From NCBI GenBank assembly GCA_005883445.1, contig VAZL01000231.1, positions 1 to 6,001 of the forward strand: 6,001 nucleotides of DNA, written 5' to 3'. Position 1 is the stretch's first letter; every line of letters begins with the position of its first letter. The notes beneath the pieces were generated by a model that was not told the origin of the DNA, did no database searches, and saw only the letters and a list, made by a program, of their open reading frames with translations. The position numbers and the translations under genes are program-made. This stretch comes from Alphaproteobacteria bacterium (GTDB lineage: Bacteria; Pseudomonadota; Alphaproteobacteria; Rhizobiales; Xanthobacteraceae). This document shows positions 5,157 through 6,001 of the stretch, piece after piece.

Positions 5157-5309
5157 ATGTTGATGAGCAAGACGGTTGTCAAAGGCGTTCGAATAGGGAT
5201 GGACGTGATGCTTTGCGATTATCGGCATTGGCTCGAATACGATATGGTGGCGCTTGCGGTGCTGTTCGTCGGCGTCGGATTGGTTGAGTTGATCGTGCTG
5301 AGCATTTGA
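5157..5309 (+). CDS. Possible 50-aa single-pass membrane protein
   Basis: The frame from ATG 5157 to TGA 5307-5309 encodes 50 residues. The first 29 are polar and include MDVMLCDYRHWLEY. The last 20 are strongly hydrophobic (MVALAVLFVGVGLVELIVLS) and would make one C-terminal membrane helix with an in-membrane Glu. The hydrophobic half uses G/C-ending codons like the host genes, which supports real coding. The start is uncertain. ATGs at 5163, 5199 and 5208 are in frame, and AGGGA (5195-5199) lies eight bases before 5208, so the real protein may be only 33 residues. No strong ribosome site precedes 5157. I do not recognise a family. Overlapping minus-strand frames show no conserved features in this part. 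Confidence 0.42.
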   Translation: MLMSKTVVKGVRIGMDVMLCDYRHWLEYDMVALAVLFVGVGLVELIVLSI

Positions 5310-5343
5310 ACATGTGGTCGTATCGGCGTCTCCCCCCGGCGCC

Positions 5344-5403
5344 GATCGCCACGTTTCGGTGTTCGACATAACCGGCTTCGCTCAGACCTTGCCGCAACGC
5401 AGC
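5344..5403 (-). pseudogene. Fragment of an ABC_sub_bind-type substrate-binding protein
   Basis: Twenty codons read AALRQGLSEAGYVEHRNVAI. This closely follows the early 'AFRQGL.EAGYVEG.NVAIEYRWA' stretch of the PF04392 (ABC_sub_bind) periplasmic binding proteins, which are abundant in Bradyrhizobium. After this point the frame goes to GAGGRRRYDHMF and no longer resembles the family. Nothing of the remaining roughly 280 residues is present. The frame continues upstream without a stop into serine-recombinase-like sequence. It is a relic joined to another relic. The similarity is by eye. Confidence 0.6.
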
Positions 5404-5493
5404 CTCGACCGAGGCAATCTCGCCAGACAACTGGAAGCTGAAAACCCGACCATCGGCATCATCCGCTGCCGCGCGCGCCCAGCCAGCGGCCAC
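5404..5493 (-). other. Junction between two gene remnants
   Basis: These 30 codons link the recombinase-like and ABC_sub_bind-like scraps in one open frame (GTG at 5493, VAAGWARAAADDADGRVFSF onward). I cannot assign them to either family, so the breakpoint lies somewhere inside. Confidence 0.35.
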
Positions 5494-5574
5494 GCGCTGC
5501 GCCTTGCGCTCAATCTCACCGTCAATCTGCGGCCTGCCTAGCCGCTTTCCTTGGGCGACTGCCCGCTTAAAGGC
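5494..5574 (-). pseudogene. Serine-recombinase (resolvase/invertase) C-terminal fragment
   Basis: The frame reads FKRAVAQGKRLGRPQIDGEI. This is the well-known linker before the helix-turn-helix DNA-binding domain of resolvase/invertase recombinases, where 'A.A.GK.LGRP' is a hallmark. The catalytic N-terminal domain is missing: a TAG at 5611-5613 closes the frame, and it abuts a genome repeat. The helix-turn-helix itself is also lost, because the sequence changes soon after EIERKAQR. This indicates a past mobile element or invertase gene, now eroded. It is in one open frame with the ABC_sub_bind scrap at 5344-5403. Confidence 0.6.
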
Positions 5575-5612
5575 GACCGGGATTGCTCCAGCGCGTGATT
5601 TCGATCCTGCCT

Positions 5613-5698
5613 ATGTCCGCTCAGGGTCATTTTCGTCAGATCGACACACGCGACCAACGCCCCCGGCATGTCCGCTTCGCGCCGATCGCGTGCGAATT
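5613..5698. repeat. Dispersed genomic repeat, two copies of the ATGTCCGCT core
   Basis: The 9-mer ATGTCCGCT occurs at 5613-5621 and again at 5668-5676, 55 bases apart and in the same orientation. The stretch begins at the TAG closing the recombinase scrap and ends at the spondin-domain gene stop. It fills the gap between them and appears non-coding. Confidence 0.6.
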
Positions 5699-6001
5699 TC
5701 AACGCTTCGCCGTCGCCCCCGGCGTGATGGTGACTCGCAGCACCTCGGCGACGCTCGGATAGTGAAAGCCGTCCTTCACTTCGCCGATGGGCCGGACCAC
5801 GCCGTGCTCGGCGGGGCCCGTGTTGTGGGCGGCCTGGAGCGCCGCCTGGTTCGGGCCCAGGCCCGGTTCCTCGTTGACCTCGGTGCCGGCATCCCAGAGC
5901 AGAATTTGCGAGGTGACGTCGCCAGCGAGGGGCTTGCCGCTGGCGTCGAACAGGGCGATGCCTTCCTCCCTGGGAGCGTAGAACAGGTCGTTGGACTGCG
6001 C
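5699..6001 (-). CDS. Spondin-domain protein, C-terminal 100 residues (runs off the window)
   Basis: The open frame enters at the right edge and ends at TGA 5699-5701. It reads SNDLFYAP, IALFDASGKPLAGDVTSQ, LLWDAGTEVNEEPGLGPNQA, AAHNTGPAEHG and finally VLRVTITPGATAKR. From family knowledge this is the second half of the spondin_N domain (PF06468), found in bacterial exported proteins of about 200-250 residues. In these the 'SNDLF.A' and 'WDAGTE.N..PG.GP.Q' blocks are typical and the C-terminus is a beta-strand ending in 'RVT.TP'. I infer a secreted or surface protein, possibly adhesive; function in bacteria is poorly known. The start and signal peptide lie outside the window. It ends normally at a stop codon next to the genome repeat, so no truncation is evident on this side. 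Confidence 0.75.
   Translation of the reverse strand, partial: AQSNDLFYAPREEGIALFDASGKPLAGDVTSQILLWDAGTEVNEEPGLGPNQAALQAAHNTGPAEHGVVRPIGEVKDGFHYPSVAEVLRVTITPGATAKR

Noticed and set aside
5314..5541. 75-aa plus-strand frame
   Set aside because: It is the reverse strand of the recombinase and ABC_sub_bind remnants, whose minus-frame motifs are recognisable.
5787..5981. 64-aa plus-strand frame
   Set aside because: It is antisense to the spondin-domain C-terminus and shows no protein-like features.

Overview
The window reads as chromosomal DNA of a high-GC alphaproteobacterium, most likely a Bradyrhizobium or close relative (Nitrobacteraceae). Three things point there: the GC-rich third codon positions, an orphan tricarboxylate-transporter (Bug/TctC) binding protein, and four copies of the 9-mer ATGTCCGCT / AGCGGACAT in non-coding DNA. 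That 9-mer is the core of a repeat I associate with this group. The genus is inference from memory of these families, not from a search.

Layout, left to right. Bases 1-458 hold no intact gene. A frame ending at 319 carries what looks like the last 43 codons of a molybdate-binding protein (ModA), joined upstream to unrelated Cys-containing sequence. Bases 459-2116, minus strand, are a two-gene operon. An NAD-dependent epimerase/dehydratase-like protein comes first and a class I SAM-dependent methyltransferase second, with stop and start codons overlapping. The reductase-like protein has His-x3-His where its family normally has the catalytic Tyr-x3-Lys. The pair looks like a small modification module, but its substrate cannot be read from the sequence. 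Bases 2117-2401 are non-coding, with one genome repeat and one strong inverted repeat.

A small secreted protein of unknown function (2402-2839, minus) and a Bug-family periplasmic binding protein (3034-4011, plus) are divergently transcribed from a 194-bp region containing a 16-bp near-palindrome. The Bug gene converges on a lipoprotein with a short collagen-like Gly-Pro-rich stretch (4211-4531, minus). A repeat hairpin lies between them. Next come a doubtful 71-aa minus-strand frame, a small CPxCG zinc-ribbon protein that probably starts at TTG (4754-4975, plus), a 13-bp tandem repeat across its stop codon, and a possible 50-aa single-pass membrane protein (5157-5309, plus).

The right end is eroded DNA: a scrap of an ABC_sub_bind-type substrate-binding protein next to a scrap of a serine-recombinase C-terminus, both minus strand, then two more copies of the repeat core. 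The window ends inside the C-terminal 100 codons of a spondin-domain protein (5699 to the edge, minus).

I see no CRISPR array, tRNA, rRNA or complete mobile element. I found no clear undescribed multi-gene system. The best leads are the SDR-like protein with the altered active site paired with a methyltransferase, the collagen-like lipoprotein, and the unannotated small proteins.
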